The notes under the pieces were generated by a model that ran no database searches, was not told the origin of the DNA, and saw only the letters and a program-made list of their open reading frames with translations. Both the position numbers and the translations under genes were made by a program. From positions 1 through 64,000 of the forward strand of contig CAVHFU010000002.1 in assembly GCA_963635575.1 (NCBI GenBank): a stretch of DNA of 64,000 nt, written 5' to 3'. Position 1 is the stretch's first letter; each line of letters begins with the position of its first letter. Below are positions 8,308 to 16,786 of the stretch, piece after piece. This DNA comes from RGIG9151 sp963635575. GTDB lineage: Bacteria > Bacillota > Clostridia > TANB77 > RGIG9151.

Positions 8308-9567
8308 TTAATCATCAACTCTTTCGATTTTGGCACCTAGTGCTTTAAATTTTTCTTCAATATTTTCGTAACCTCTATCGATATATTCAATTTTAGAAAT
8401 ATCAGTAGTTCCTTTTGCAGCTAGTCCTGCGATGACCATGGCTGCTCCGGCTCTAAGGTCGGTACATTTTACAGGAGCACCATTTAAACTTTTAACACCT
8501 TCTATAATGGCTGAACGACCTTCTGTTCTAATTGTAGCTCCGAATTTTCTTAGTTCGTCAACGTATTGGAACCTGTTATCCCAAATAGATTCTGTTAAAA
8601 TGCTCATGCCTTGTGATATTGAAAGTAAAACTGCCATTTGAGGATGCATATCTGTCGGAAATCCAGGATAAGGCATTGTTTTTAAGTTAACATGCTTTGG
8701 TCTTTTATCACATTTAACATGAACTGCATCTCCTAATTCTTCTACGGTGATACCCATTTCCACAAGTTTTGCAGATATAGAATCCAAGTGCTTTGGAATA
8801 CAGTTCTTTATAGTAACGTCTCCACCGGTAGCTGCTGCAGCAATCATAAATGTGCCTGCTTCTATTTGGTCCGGTATTATTGAGTATGTTGCATTACCAG
8901 GTAGGGAAGGTACACCTACAATTTTTATTGTGTCAGTACCTGCTCCTTTAATATTAGCTCCCATAGTATTTAAAAAGTTAGCTAAATCAACTATATGTGG
9001 TTCTTTAGCGGCATTTTCAATGATAGTAGTGCCTTCAGCCAATACTCCCGCCAAAATCATATTAATAGTAGCTCCAACACTAACTATGTCAAGATAAATA
9101 GATGTGCCTACTAGCTTTTTTGCAGTTGCACGTATTATTCCTTGATTTGTGTTTATTTGAGCACCTAAGGCTTCAAATCCTTTTATATGTTGGTCAATTG
9201 GCCTTGCACCGAAGTTACATCCCCCCGGAAGAGGAACTTCAGCAGACTTATATTTCCCAAGTAAGGCTCCGATTAGATAATATGAAGCACGCATCTTACT
9301 ACAAAGCTCTAAGTCACATTTTGTTGAGGAAACTTTATTATTTTTTATTAAAATTTCTCCGGAATGCTCTTCGATAACAGTCACACCAAGTTTTCTTAAA
9401 ACATCGATATATTTTTTTACATCACTTATGTCAGGCAGGTTCTCAATTCTGCACCAACCATCAACCAATAATGCAGCTGGAATAATGCATATGGCAGCAT
9501 TTTTTGCACCGCAAATAGTAACTTCCCCTTTAAGTGGTTTTCCACCCGAAATCTTTAATTTTTCCAC
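8308..9567 (-). CDS. murA: UDP-N-acetylglucosamine 1-carboxyvinyltransferase
   Basis: Protein of 419 residues, the normal MurA length. It transfers enolpyruvate from PEP to UDP-GlcNAc, the first committed step of peptidoglycan synthesis. The loop motif PGGCNFGARPID contains the catalytic Cys at about residue 117, the target of fosfomycin in MurA enzymes. The N-terminal GAKNAA and the RxGAAMVIA segment are characteristic. A 2-base gap separates it from the WalJ-like gene downstream, and a short gap separates it from the MgtC-family gene upstream. Clostridia often have two copies (murA, murZ); from this window I cannot tell which one this is. Confidence 0.93.
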   Translation of the reverse strand: MEKLKISGGKPLKGEVTICGAKNAAICIIPAALLVDGWCRIENLPDISDVKKYIDVLRKLGVTVIEEHSGEILIKNNKVSSTKCDLELCSKMRASYYLIGALLGKYKSAEVPLPGGCNFGARPIDQHIKGFEALGAQINTNQGIIRATAKKLVGTSIYLDIVSVGATINMILAGVLAEGTTIIENAAKEPHIVDLANFLNTMGANIKGAGTDTIKIVGVPSLPGNATYSIIPDQIEAGTFMIAAAATGGDVTIKNCIPKHLDSISAKLVEMGITVEELGDAVHVKCDKRPKHVNLKTMPYPGFPTDMHPQMAVLLSISQGMSILTESIWDNRFQYVDELRKFGATIRTEGRSAIIEGVKSLNGAPVKCTDLRAGAAMVIAGLAAKGTTDISKIEYIDRGYENIEEKFKALGAKIERVDD

Positions 9568-9577
9568 AGTATTAACC

Positions 9578-10297
9578 TCACTCTTCGCTTATAATAGATT
9601 CTTTTTCATTCATATTAATTGAAATAACATTAGGTAAAGTACAAATTTGACTAACTATTGCGGCAGTGTTGGCTGCAACGTTTACAGATATTTTAAATGA
9701 TACAGAGTATTTATTATCATCAATTGGTTTTAAGGATATATGGTTTATTTCAGCAGAGTTTGAAAAAAGTTTTTTCTCAATTTCTGTAGCAACATTAGGT
9801 TCAGTAGTTATGATGGAAAGAGAGAATTTTTTTGTTTCATATAGTTTTGCACCATTTTTTACATATGACAATGCTATAAAAATGGCTATTGTACAAACTG
9901 TAGCACCTAGATAAAAACCTATACCAGTAGCAAGACCTATACAAGCAACAGCCCATATGCTAGCGGCTGTAGTTAAACCTTTTACTGATGAACCATTTCG
10001 AATAATAGTTCCGGCGCCTAAAAAACCGATCCCACTAATTACCTGCGCACCAAGACGATTTATGTCCATGTTAGGAGAAAATTGATGATAGTAATTATAT
10101 GTGAATTCGGAAGTAAGCATAACCAAACATGCACCTACACAAACTAATATGTGCGTTCTAAGACCGGCGGGTCTGTGAGCATGTTCACGCTCCATTCCAA
10201 TTAAAGCTCCAAAGCAAATGGATAGCAAGATTCGTAAAATTACCTGCGTTGTTTGCGAATTTAATACATCAAATAAGAATAATGCAGCATCATTCAT
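9578..10297 (-). CDS. MgtC/SapB-family membrane protein
   Basis: Protein of 239 residues. The first ~150 residues form five predicted membrane helices with the MgtC signature: GMEREHAHRPAGLRTH, then SGIGFLGAGTII and the GLTTAASIW segment. The cytoplasmic C-terminal ~90 residues are ACT-like, as in other long MgtC homologues. In pathogens MgtC inhibits the F-type ATP synthase and supports growth at low magnesium; in most bacteria the role is unresolved. The gene sits between a membrane glycosyltransferase and murA in one minus-strand run. The downstream gene follows within 10 bp. Confidence 0.85.
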   Translation of the reverse strand: MNDAALFLFDVLNSQTTQVILRILLSICFGALIGMEREHAHRPAGLRTHILVCVGACLVMLTSEFTYNYYHQFSPNMDINRLGAQVISGIGFLGAGTIIRNGSSVKGLTTAASIWAVACIGLATGIGFYLGATVCTIAIFIALSYVKNGAKLYETKKFSLSIITTEPNVATEIEKKLFSNSAEINHISLKPIDDNKYSVSFKISVNVAANTAAIVSQICTLPNVISINMNEKESIISEE

Positions 10298-10307
10298 AGT
10301 TTATCTC

Positions 10308-11594
10308 CTAACTAGCAGAGCTTTTGACTTCTGCTTGTATACTATTGGATATTTCATTCATATTTATTTTTCTTGTATGTGCTGTATGACTCCATTCTTT
10401 TTTGTCTGAATGTATCATACCAACAATCGTTATAGGAACCCAAGTTAAGTTATAGAATGGATAAACCAAATAAGCAAATAATACTTTTAGGTTAAATCTT
10501 CTTTCGGACATTATTATTAACGGCCCATATAGGAATTGAGCTACTAAAAATACTATCCAAACATAATTAGGAATAATGTAATTCATTTGGAATATTCCCC
10601 CTTGCGGGTAGAAGAATTGCATATAAGCTAGTAATGTCACAATGCCATAAACAATAATTCTCAGAGGTTGTAATAAATAAGTAGCACAGTCAAACGCAAC
10701 TAAGTTTTTTTCTTTAATTGCTTTATGCATAAGTTGAAAGAAAAATCTTCCTGTACAATCTGCATATCCTTGCATCCAGCGAATTCTTTGATTCCAAGAT
10801 TGCTTTAATGTAAGTGGTTTTTCATCATACACAATAGCGTCATGAGACCAACCTACGTAAATACCGCGTAGTGCAAGTTTCATTGTGAACTCTAAGTCTT
10901 CTGTAAGGCAAGTCGCTCCCCAACCCATTTCACGGATAAGCTCAGAATCTACGCAAAATCCGGTTCCGCAAAGACCGCAGGACATATGCAAATATGAACG
11001 TGGTAATTGATAGAGTCGGTTTGCCGTCCAAAAAGCAATAGAGTAGGATGCTGTTATCCAAGAATCAAAAGGATTTTTGCTATCGATATATCCTTGAATA
11101 ACCCTGTATCCTTCAAGCATTCTTTTATTCATTTCCATAAGGAATTGTGGATCTACTAGATTATCAGCATCAAAAATGCAAAAGGCATCATATTTCTTTT
11201 CCATCTTAAATATTTTATCAAATGCCCATTCTAATGCGAAGCCCTTACCCTTTTCAATTTTGTTAAATCTTCTTAATACAATTGCACCATGCTCTTTTGC
11301 AATGTCTGCGGTTTTGTCGGTACAATTATCCGCCACAACAAAAATATCATATAATTCATTTGGATATTTAATATTTTTTAAGCTATCAACTAATTCACTA
11401 ATAACAATTTCTTCATTGTGTGCAGCAACAACCATAGCAAATTTCTTGGTAGGCTTAAACGAAGAAGCAGGTTTTTCTTTACGCTTTATCCAACCCACAA
11501 TAGAAATTGAGAAAAAGTATATAGCTAATATTAAAATTAAAAATTGAAGTAGCATACTTAAAAAATATAATAATCCTTCTTTAATAACTAACAT
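10308..11594 (-). CDS. membrane-bound family 2 glycosyltransferase
   Basis: Protein of 428 residues from the ATG at 11594, chosen because a GAAAGGATG site lies 6 bases upstream and a good promoter lies between it and the further upstream ATG. A membrane helix opens the protein, followed by a GT-A domain with DNCTD, DADN (the DxD metal site), a TED motif and QRIRW (the QxxRW motif of processive synthases), then three to four C-terminal membrane helices. This is the layout of hyaluronan, cellulose and poly-GlcNAc synthase relatives. The polymer cannot be deduced. It heads the operon with the MgtC-like gene, murA and the WalJ-like gene. Confidence 0.82.
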   Translation of the reverse strand: MLVIKEGLLYFLSMLLQFLILILAIYFFSISIVGWIKRKEKPASSFKPTKKFAMVVAAHNEEIVISELVDSLKNIKYPNELYDIFVVADNCTDKTADIAKEHGAIVLRRFNKIEKGKGFALEWAFDKIFKMEKKYDAFCIFDADNLVDPQFLMEMNKRMLEGYRVIQGYIDSKNPFDSWITASYSIAFWTANRLYQLPRSYLHMSCGLCGTGFCVDSELIREMGWGATCLTEDLEFTMKLALRGIYVGWSHDAIVYDEKPLTLKQSWNQRIRWMQGYADCTGRFFFQLMHKAIKEKNLVAFDCATYLLQPLRIIVYGIVTLLAYMQFFYPQGGIFQMNYIIPNYVWIVFLVAQFLYGPLIIMSERRFNLKVLFAYLVYPFYNLTWVPITIVGMIHSDKKEWSHTAHTRKINMNEISNSIQAEVKSSAS

Positions 11595-11630
11595 TAAAAA
11601 ACATCCTTTCAAAAGAATCATCACCAAGCT

Positions 11631-11659
11631 ATAATACCTTTTTTTTGCCAAAATGTCAA
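11631..11659 (-). promoter_or_regulatory. sigma-A-type promoter for the glycosyltransferase operon
   Basis: TTGACA (11654-11659), 17-bp spacer, TATTAT (11631-11636) on the minus strand. It lies upstream of the ATG at 11594, which supports that start. Confidence 0.75.
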
Positions 11660-11728
11660 TATAAACTGTCAGAGCCATATTTTCTTGTTTCGATGGTATT
11701 TTCAATATCGAAACGTATCCTTTTAATG

Positions 11729-11756
11729 TTGCAAAATTGCATAATTATGATAGAAT
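11729..11756 (+). promoter_or_regulatory. candidate promoter for rimO
   Basis: TTGCAA, 16-bp spacer, TAGAAT with a TG one base upstream (extended -10). It ends 31 bp before rimO and is back to back with the glycosyltransferase promoter. Confidence 0.5.
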
Positions 11757-11787
11757 ATAGAAGAAAAATTATTAAAGGGGAATAAAT

Positions 11788-13095
11788 ATGACAAAAATTG
11801 CGGTTGTTTCTTTAGGATGTAATAAAAATTTAGTTGATTCCGAAATGATTTTGGGGCTAATTGTAAAACGTGGATATGAAATAGTTTCAGACGAGGCTTT
11901 AGCGGATATAATTATAATCAATACTTGCGCTTTTATTCACGATGCAAAACAAGAATCAATAGATAAAATTATAGAAATGGGAAAACTAAAATCCGGAAAT
12001 TGTAAAGGAATAATTGTTACCGGTTGCTTGGCTACAAGATATGAAAAAGAAATAAAAGAGTCCTTGCCGGAAGTTGACTGCGTTGCAAAGATTAATGACT
12101 ATGATGAAATACTAGATTTCATAGATAAAAAAATGAGAGATAGGGGAATAGATAAAAGCATAAGAAGAATTAAATTTGGCGAAAGAATAAGAGCTACCGC
12201 TCCATATTCTGCATATGTAAAAATTGCAGATGGTTGTGATAATTGTTGTACATATTGCGTAATTCCGTCTATAAGAGGAAAACATAAGAGCCGTAGTATT
12301 GAAGATATTGAAGAAGAAGTAAAAAGTTTAGTTAATGACGGTGTTACAGAGATAATTTTAACTGCTCAAGATACTACTTATTATGGTATAGATAATTATG
12401 GAGAAAGAAAACTTGCAGAACTTATAGAAAAATTAGTAAAGATTGACGGTGTTCATTGGATTAGATTCCAATATTCTTATCCGGAAGGAATTACTGATGA
12501 ATTATTAAAAGTAGTAAAGGAAAACGATAAGGTATGTAAATATTTTGATATACCGCTTCAACATTGTAACGATGAAATGTTAAGACTAATGGGAAGAAAA
12601 ACTACTAAGAAAGAAATAATGTCACTAATACAGAAAATAAGAACCGAAATACCGGAAGCTGTAATTAGGACATCATTAATTGTCGGATTTCCTACTGAAA
12701 CAGAAGAACAATTTAATGAGTTAAATGAGTTCGTAAAAGAAGTAAAACTAGATAGATTAGGGGTCTTTACTTATTCAAAAGAAGAAGGGACACCGGCTGC
12801 TAAGTTAAAAGGGCAAGTTGCCTCAAAAATAAAAAAACAAAGAAAAAGTATAATTATGGAAAATCAGCAGAAAATATCTTTAGAAAAAAATAAAGAAAAA
12901 ATAGGAAAAGAATTTGAAGTATTAGTAGAAGGTGCATTAGAGGACGGAACATTTTTCGGGAGAACATATCAAGATGCTCCGGAAGTTGATGGATTAGCTT
13001 TTATAGAATCGGAACGTGAATTGGTACTTGGAGAATATTATATGGTTAGAGTAATTGATGCAAAAGAGTATGATGTTGTATGTGAGCTAATTTAA
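11788..13095 (+). CDS. rimO: ribosomal protein S12 methylthiotransferase RimO
   Basis: Protein of 435 residues. It adds a methylthio group to an aspartate of ribosomal protein S12 using two iron-sulfur clusters. The N-terminal UPF0004 domain begins with SLGCNKN and contributes further cluster cysteines (NTCAF, TGCLA). The radical-SAM CxxxCxxC motif is at about C150, C154 and C157, followed by SIRGKHKSR. A C-terminal TRAM domain ends the protein. The start has an AAGGGG site. Length is normal. It heads a plus-strand run with a hydrolase and two wall-precursor ligases, so it may be co-transcribed with them although its job is unrelated. Confidence 0.93.
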   Translation: MTKIAVVSLGCNKNLVDSEMILGLIVKRGYEIVSDEALADIIIINTCAFIHDAKQESIDKIIEMGKLKSGNCKGIIVTGCLATRYEKEIKESLPEVDCVAKINDYDEILDFIDKKMRDRGIDKSIRRIKFGERIRATAPYSAYVKIADGCDNCCTYCVIPSIRGKHKSRSIEDIEEEVKSLVNDGVTEIILTAQDTTYYGIDNYGERKLAELIEKLVKIDGVHWIRFQYSYPEGITDELLKVVKENDKVCKYFDIPLQHCNDEMLRLMGRKTTKKEIMSLIQKIRTEIPEAVIRTSLIVGFPTETEEQFNELNEFVKEVKLDRLGVFTYSKEEGTPAAKLKGQVASKIKKQRKSIIMENQQKISLEKNKEKIGKEFEVLVEGALEDGTFFGRTYQDAPEVDGLAFIESERELVLGEYYMVRVIDAKEYDVVCELI

Positions 13096-13105
13096 GAGGT
13101 GAAGA

Positions 13106-13879
13106 TTGTTGGAAATAAAGGTTAATGGAATAAATGTAAATTACATAGACGAGGGAGAAGGAACACCGGTTTTATTTCTACAAGGTTGGGGAACGAATAT
13201 TGAACTCTATAAAAAACTTACAAATAAGATTGCAGCTTTAGGGAGAATTATAGCCCTAGACTTGCCCGGATTTGGGAAAACAGCTGAGCCGAATGAAGCT
13301 TGGGATGTAGGACAGTATTCTGAATTCGTTAAGGCGTTTATTAAAGCACTTGGATTAAAAAATGTGGTTTTAATGGGTCATTCTTTTGGTGGAAGAGTAA
13401 TTATTAAACTTATGTCTAATTTAGATAATGAGTTTAAAGTGGAAAAAATAGTTTTACTCGATAGTGCCGGAATAAAATCTAAGGCAACGCTAAAGCAACA
13501 ATTAAAACAAAGATGGTTTAAAGTATGCAAAAAGGTGGCAAACTCTAAAATATGCAGAAAAATAAAACCAGGTTTGGTTGAAAAGCTTCAAAGTAAGCAT
13601 GGCTCTGCAGATTATAGAAAAGCTACCCCGTTAATGCGACAAGTTATGGTAAAGGCAATAAATGAGGACTTAACGGAGTATTTACCTAATATAAAAGTTC
13701 CCACATTGCTTGTATGGGGTGATATGGATACTGCAACACCACTTTCTGATGCTAAAATTATGGAGGAGCGTATACCTGATGCCGGATTAGTAGTGCTAAA
13801 GAATACGGGGCATTATTCTTTTTTAGAGGATTTTTATACTTTTAGCAGGGTGATAGAATCATTTTTGGGAGGAAAGTAG
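13106..13879 (+). CDS. alpha/beta-fold hydrolase
   Basis: Protein of about 257 residues with the alpha/beta hydrolase core: LFLQGWGTN (oxyanion-hole region), the nucleophile elbow GHSFGG, an acid in VWGDMD and the His in TGHYSF. The cap domain is Lys/Arg-rich. The start is a TTG: two TTG codons in a row (13106 and 13109) follow an AGAGGTGA site, and the second has better spacing. The stop abuts the ATG of the MurF-like gene, so the two are coupled. In Clostridia this hydrolase commonly precedes the MurF-like and Ddl genes, suggesting a wall-related substrate, but the substrate is unknown. Confidence 0.78.
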   Translation: MLEIKVNGINVNYIDEGEGTPVLFLQGWGTNIELYKKLTNKIAALGRIIALDLPGFGKTAEPNEAWDVGQYSEFVKAFIKALGLKNVVLMGHSFGGRVIIKLMSNLDNEFKVEKIVLLDSAGIKSKATLKQQLKQRWFKVCKKVANSKICRKIKPGLVEKLQSKHGSADYRKATPLMRQVMVKAINEDLTEYLPNIKVPTLLVWGDMDTATPLSDAKIMEERIPDAGLVVLKNTGHYSFLEDFYTFSRVIESFLGGK

Positions 13880-15430
13880 ATGATTATTGCAATAGGCTTT
13901 TTGTTATTGATGTTTTTTATAAATATAAATTTAACAATGCTTTATTATATTCATATGTATCAACTTAATTCTTATCAGGCATTATCTTATATAAATTGGA
14001 TTAAATCTAAATTTGTAAAAGACATAGTTTTTAGAAATTGTTGGTTGGTTATTCCTGTTGAAATAAGTTTTTCAGATAATTTAGTTTTATTTATAACAGG
14101 AACTATAATGAGTTATGTATTAACATTTACTGTAAATAGGAAGAAAGTGCAAAAAAAGCCGTTAGTTTATACCGGTAGAGCAACTAGATTAATAATAACA
14201 TTAGGAATATTAAATTTAGTTGTATGTATTTTATCAATGAGATATTTAACTATATGGCAGACTTCAATTTTATTAGCTGCTTGGACGATATTACTGCCTG
14301 TTTTGGTTATGCTTGCCGGAATTATTAATTCTCCAATAGAGAAAAGTATTAATAATAAATTTATAAGAGAGGCAAAAAAAATAATTGATGATATGCCACG
14401 ACTTACGGTTATAGGTATAACAGGCAGTTACGGTAAAACTAGTACAAAATATTTCTTGAATAAAATCTTGTCTGTAAAATATAATGTTTTGATGACACCG
14501 GGGAATTATAATACAACATTAGGTGTTGTAAGAACTATTAGAGAAAAGTTAAATGCGACACATCAGATTTTTTTATGTGAAATGGGAGCAAGACATGTAA
14601 ATGATATAAAAGAAATTTGCGATTTGGTGAAGCCTAAATACGGTATAATTTCTTCGATAGGCCCTCAACATTTAGAAACTTTTTTCACAATAGATAATGT
14701 TATAAAGACAAAATTCGAGTTGGCAGATGCAATTCCAAGCGATGGTGCAATATTTTTAAACTATAATAACGAATATATTAAGAATCATAAAACCGATAAA
14801 AATACTGTGACGTATGGTTTTAACGATGAAGAATATGTAGCATATGATATAAAAGTTAATTCAAAAGGAAGCAGTTTTACAGTTAAGTCTAAGGCAGGAG
14901 AGGTAGAGACTTTTAAAACAAAACTTATCGGTAGACACAATGTTGAAAATATTTTGGGTGCAATTGCAGTCGGAAATAAAATGGGAATTTCACTAAGTGA
15001 TATGGTTTATGCGGTAAAAACGCTAGAAGCAGTACCTCATAGATTAGAGTTAGTGAAAGGAAATAATGCCACATTAATAGATGATGCATATAATTCAAAT
15101 CCTGTTGGTGCAAAGGCTGCGCTAGATACATTAAACTGTTTTGAAGGTATAAAGATTTTAATAACTCCCGGAATGATAGAGTTAGGAGATAAGCAGTTTG
15201 AATGTAATAAAGAATTTGGTAAGCAAGCAACAGCAGTTTGCGACTATATAGTTTTAGTTGGTAAAGAGCAAACCAAACCTTTAATGGAAGGTATAGAGGA
15301 AACTAAGTTTGATATGAGTAAGTTGTTTGTTGCCGACAATTTTAACGAGGGAATAAAGTGGATTTCTGAGTTAAAGTGTGATAAAGAAAAGTTTGTATTA
15401 ATAGAAAATGACTTGCCGGATAATTATTAA
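13880..15430 (+). CDS. membrane-anchored Mur ligase (MurF-like)
   Basis: Protein of 516 residues. Residues 1-155 contain four hydrophobic segments, so the N-terminus is membrane-embedded, unlike soluble MurF, which has a substrate-binding N-domain. From about residue 175 the Mur ligase ATPase follows (P-loop GITGSYGKTS from about residue 179), then the central domain and a C-terminal ligase domain with DDAYNSNP. MurF joins D-Ala-D-Ala to the UDP-MurNAc-tripeptide. Placement directly before a D-Ala-D-Ala ligase supports a MurF-like activity, but the replaced N-domain leaves the acceptor uncertain. The gene starts one base after the hydrolase stop. Confidence 0.82.
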   Translation: MIIAIGFLLLMFFININLTMLYYIHMYQLNSYQALSYINWIKSKFVKDIVFRNCWLVIPVEISFSDNLVLFITGTIMSYVLTFTVNRKKVQKKPLVYTGRATRLIITLGILNLVVCILSMRYLTIWQTSILLAAWTILLPVLVMLAGIINSPIEKSINNKFIREAKKIIDDMPRLTVIGITGSYGKTSTKYFLNKILSVKYNVLMTPGNYNTTLGVVRTIREKLNATHQIFLCEMGARHVNDIKEICDLVKPKYGIISSIGPQHLETFFTIDNVIKTKFELADAIPSDGAIFLNYNNEYIKNHKTDKNTVTYGFNDEEYVAYDIKVNSKGSSFTVKSKAGEVETFKTKLIGRHNVENILGAIAVGNKMGISLSDMVYAVKTLEAVPHRLELVKGNNATLIDDAYNSNPVGAKAALDTLNCFEGIKILITPGMIELGDKQFECNKEFGKQATAVCDYIVLVGKEQTKPLMEGIEETKFDMSKLFVADNFNEGIKWISELKCDKEKFVLIENDLPDNY

Positions 15431-15445
15431 ATGGGAGGAATTTGT

Positions 15446-16624
15446 ATGAAAATTAAAGTTGGAGTGTTTTTTGGCGGTAAAAGTGTAGAACATGAAATCT
15501 CGATAATAAGTGCTGTTCAGGCAATGCTTTCGCTAGATACTGAAAAGTATGATGTAATTCCTGTGTATATGACTAAAGATAATAAGTTTTATACAGGTGA
15601 ACAATTAAAAGATATAGAGAATTATAAGGATATAAAAGCATTACTTGAAAAATCACAAAGAATAGTTCTTCAAAACATAGACGGAAAGGTTACATTACTT
15701 TCTTATCCGTTTAAGAAATTTGGAAAGAATGAAGTGGATTATATAGATGTGGCTTTACCGGTTGTGCATGGAACGAATGTTGAAGATGGAAATTTACAAG
15801 GATATTTACATATGCTTGAAGTTCCTTATTGTGGTTGTGACGTAATTTCCTCGGCTGTTGGAATGGATAAATTTGCTCAAAAAGCTATAATGGCATCAAA
15901 CGGAATTCCGGTTTTACCTGCAAAATGCTTTGATATGAAGAAATATAATAAGGAAAGTAAGCAAATATTAGAAGATATAGAAAAGGACATAAAATATCCT
16001 ATGATTGTTAAGCCTGTAAATTTAGGTTCAAGTGTAGGGATAAGAAAAGTAAAAAATAGAGAAGAATTAGAGGATGCAATTGACTATGGGTTTGAATTCT
16101 CTATGAGGGTTTTAGTTGAACATGCGGTAGAACATTTAAGAGAAATTAATTGTTCTGTGTTAGGAGATTTTGAAAACGCAAAGCCTTCTGTTTGTGAGGA
16201 ACCAGTGAATGCAGATGAAATATTAAGTTATCAAGATAAGTATTTAAGTGGCGAAAAAGGTGGCTCTAAAGGAATGAGTAGTACCAAACGAAAACTTCCG
16301 GCAGATATTCCAACGGAAATATCAGATAAGATAAGAAAATATGCTGTTGAGACTTTTAAAGCATTGGGCTGCAACGGTGTAGTTAGAATTGACTTCTTAA
16401 TGGACAATGAAACAAAAGATGTTTGGGTTAATGAAATAAATACAATACCGGGTTCTTTAGCATTTTACTTATGGGAAGCTACCGGGCTTAAATATAAGGA
16501 TATGTTAGATGAGGTAATTAATTTAGGGCTAAAGAGAAGTAGAGAGGAATCTAGTGTTACTTACTCATTTGATACAAATGTTTTATCCGGAATAAAATTA
16601 GGTGGAAGTAAAGGGAAGTTATAA
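15446..16624 (+). CDS. ddl: D-alanine--D-alanine ligase
   Basis: Protein of 392 residues from the ATG at 15446, which follows GGGAGGA by 6 bases; the more upstream ATG overlaps that site. ATP-grasp ligase with VGVFFGGKSVEHEIS at the N-terminus, HGTNVEDGNLQG, the KPVNLGSSVGI ATP-binding segment and the metal-binding NEINTIPGS motif. It makes D-Ala-D-Ala for peptidoglycan. The order hydrolase, MurF-like, Ddl indicates that the dipeptide is used by the neighbouring ligase. It is slightly longer than the ~350-residue average, with an extra C-terminal tail of about 25 residues. A terminator follows 17 bp downstream. Confidence 0.92.
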   Translation: MKIKVGVFFGGKSVEHEISIISAVQAMLSLDTEKYDVIPVYMTKDNKFYTGEQLKDIENYKDIKALLEKSQRIVLQNIDGKVTLLSYPFKKFGKNEVDYIDVALPVVHGTNVEDGNLQGYLHMLEVPYCGCDVISSAVGMDKFAQKAIMASNGIPVLPAKCFDMKKYNKESKQILEDIEKDIKYPMIVKPVNLGSSVGIRKVKNREELEDAIDYGFEFSMRVLVEHAVEHLREINCSVLGDFENAKPSVCEEPVNADEILSYQDKYLSGEKGGSKGMSSTKRKLPADIPTEISDKIRKYAVETFKALGCNGVVRIDFLMDNETKDVWVNEINTIPGSLAFYLWEATGLKYKDMLDEVINLGLKRSREESSVTYSFDTNVLSGIKLGGSKGKL

Positions 16625-16641
16625 AAAAGGTGGACTAAAGT

Positions 16642-16671
16642 CGAGGCTGCTGAAAAAGTAGCCTCGTTTTT
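16642..16671 (+). terminator. intrinsic terminator after ddl
   Basis: Stem CGAGGCT/AGCCTCG (16642-16648 with 16660-16666), extendable past one mismatch, followed by five T residues. Confidence 0.8.
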
Positions 16672-16693
16672 ATAGCTTCTTTTTTCTTTACGT

Positions 16694-16722
16694 TTGACAT
16701 ACATCTTTATAAAAGATATAAT
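16694..16722 (+). promoter_or_regulatory. consensus sigma-A promoter for the acyl-CoA synthetase gene
   Basis: Perfect TTGACA, 17-bp spacer, perfect TATAAT. Because the open frame extends back into this promoter, it excludes start codons before about 16730. Confidence 0.85.
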
Positions 16723-16786
16723 GGCTTTGCTGACTAAATGTTTTAGTTTTCAAAACCATAAAGAACCAATAAGGATGGTGTGTATT

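Noticed and set aside
16627..16641. Partial copy of the agr-flanking repeat near ddl
   Set aside because: Only 13 nt (GTGGACTAAAGTC) match the palindromic end hairpin, in the opposite sense; too short to call a copy.
16694..16786. Earlier starts for the acyl-CoA synthetase
   Set aside because: They lie in the perfect TTGACA-N17-TATAAT promoter or its leader; TTG 16787 follows the ribosome binding site.
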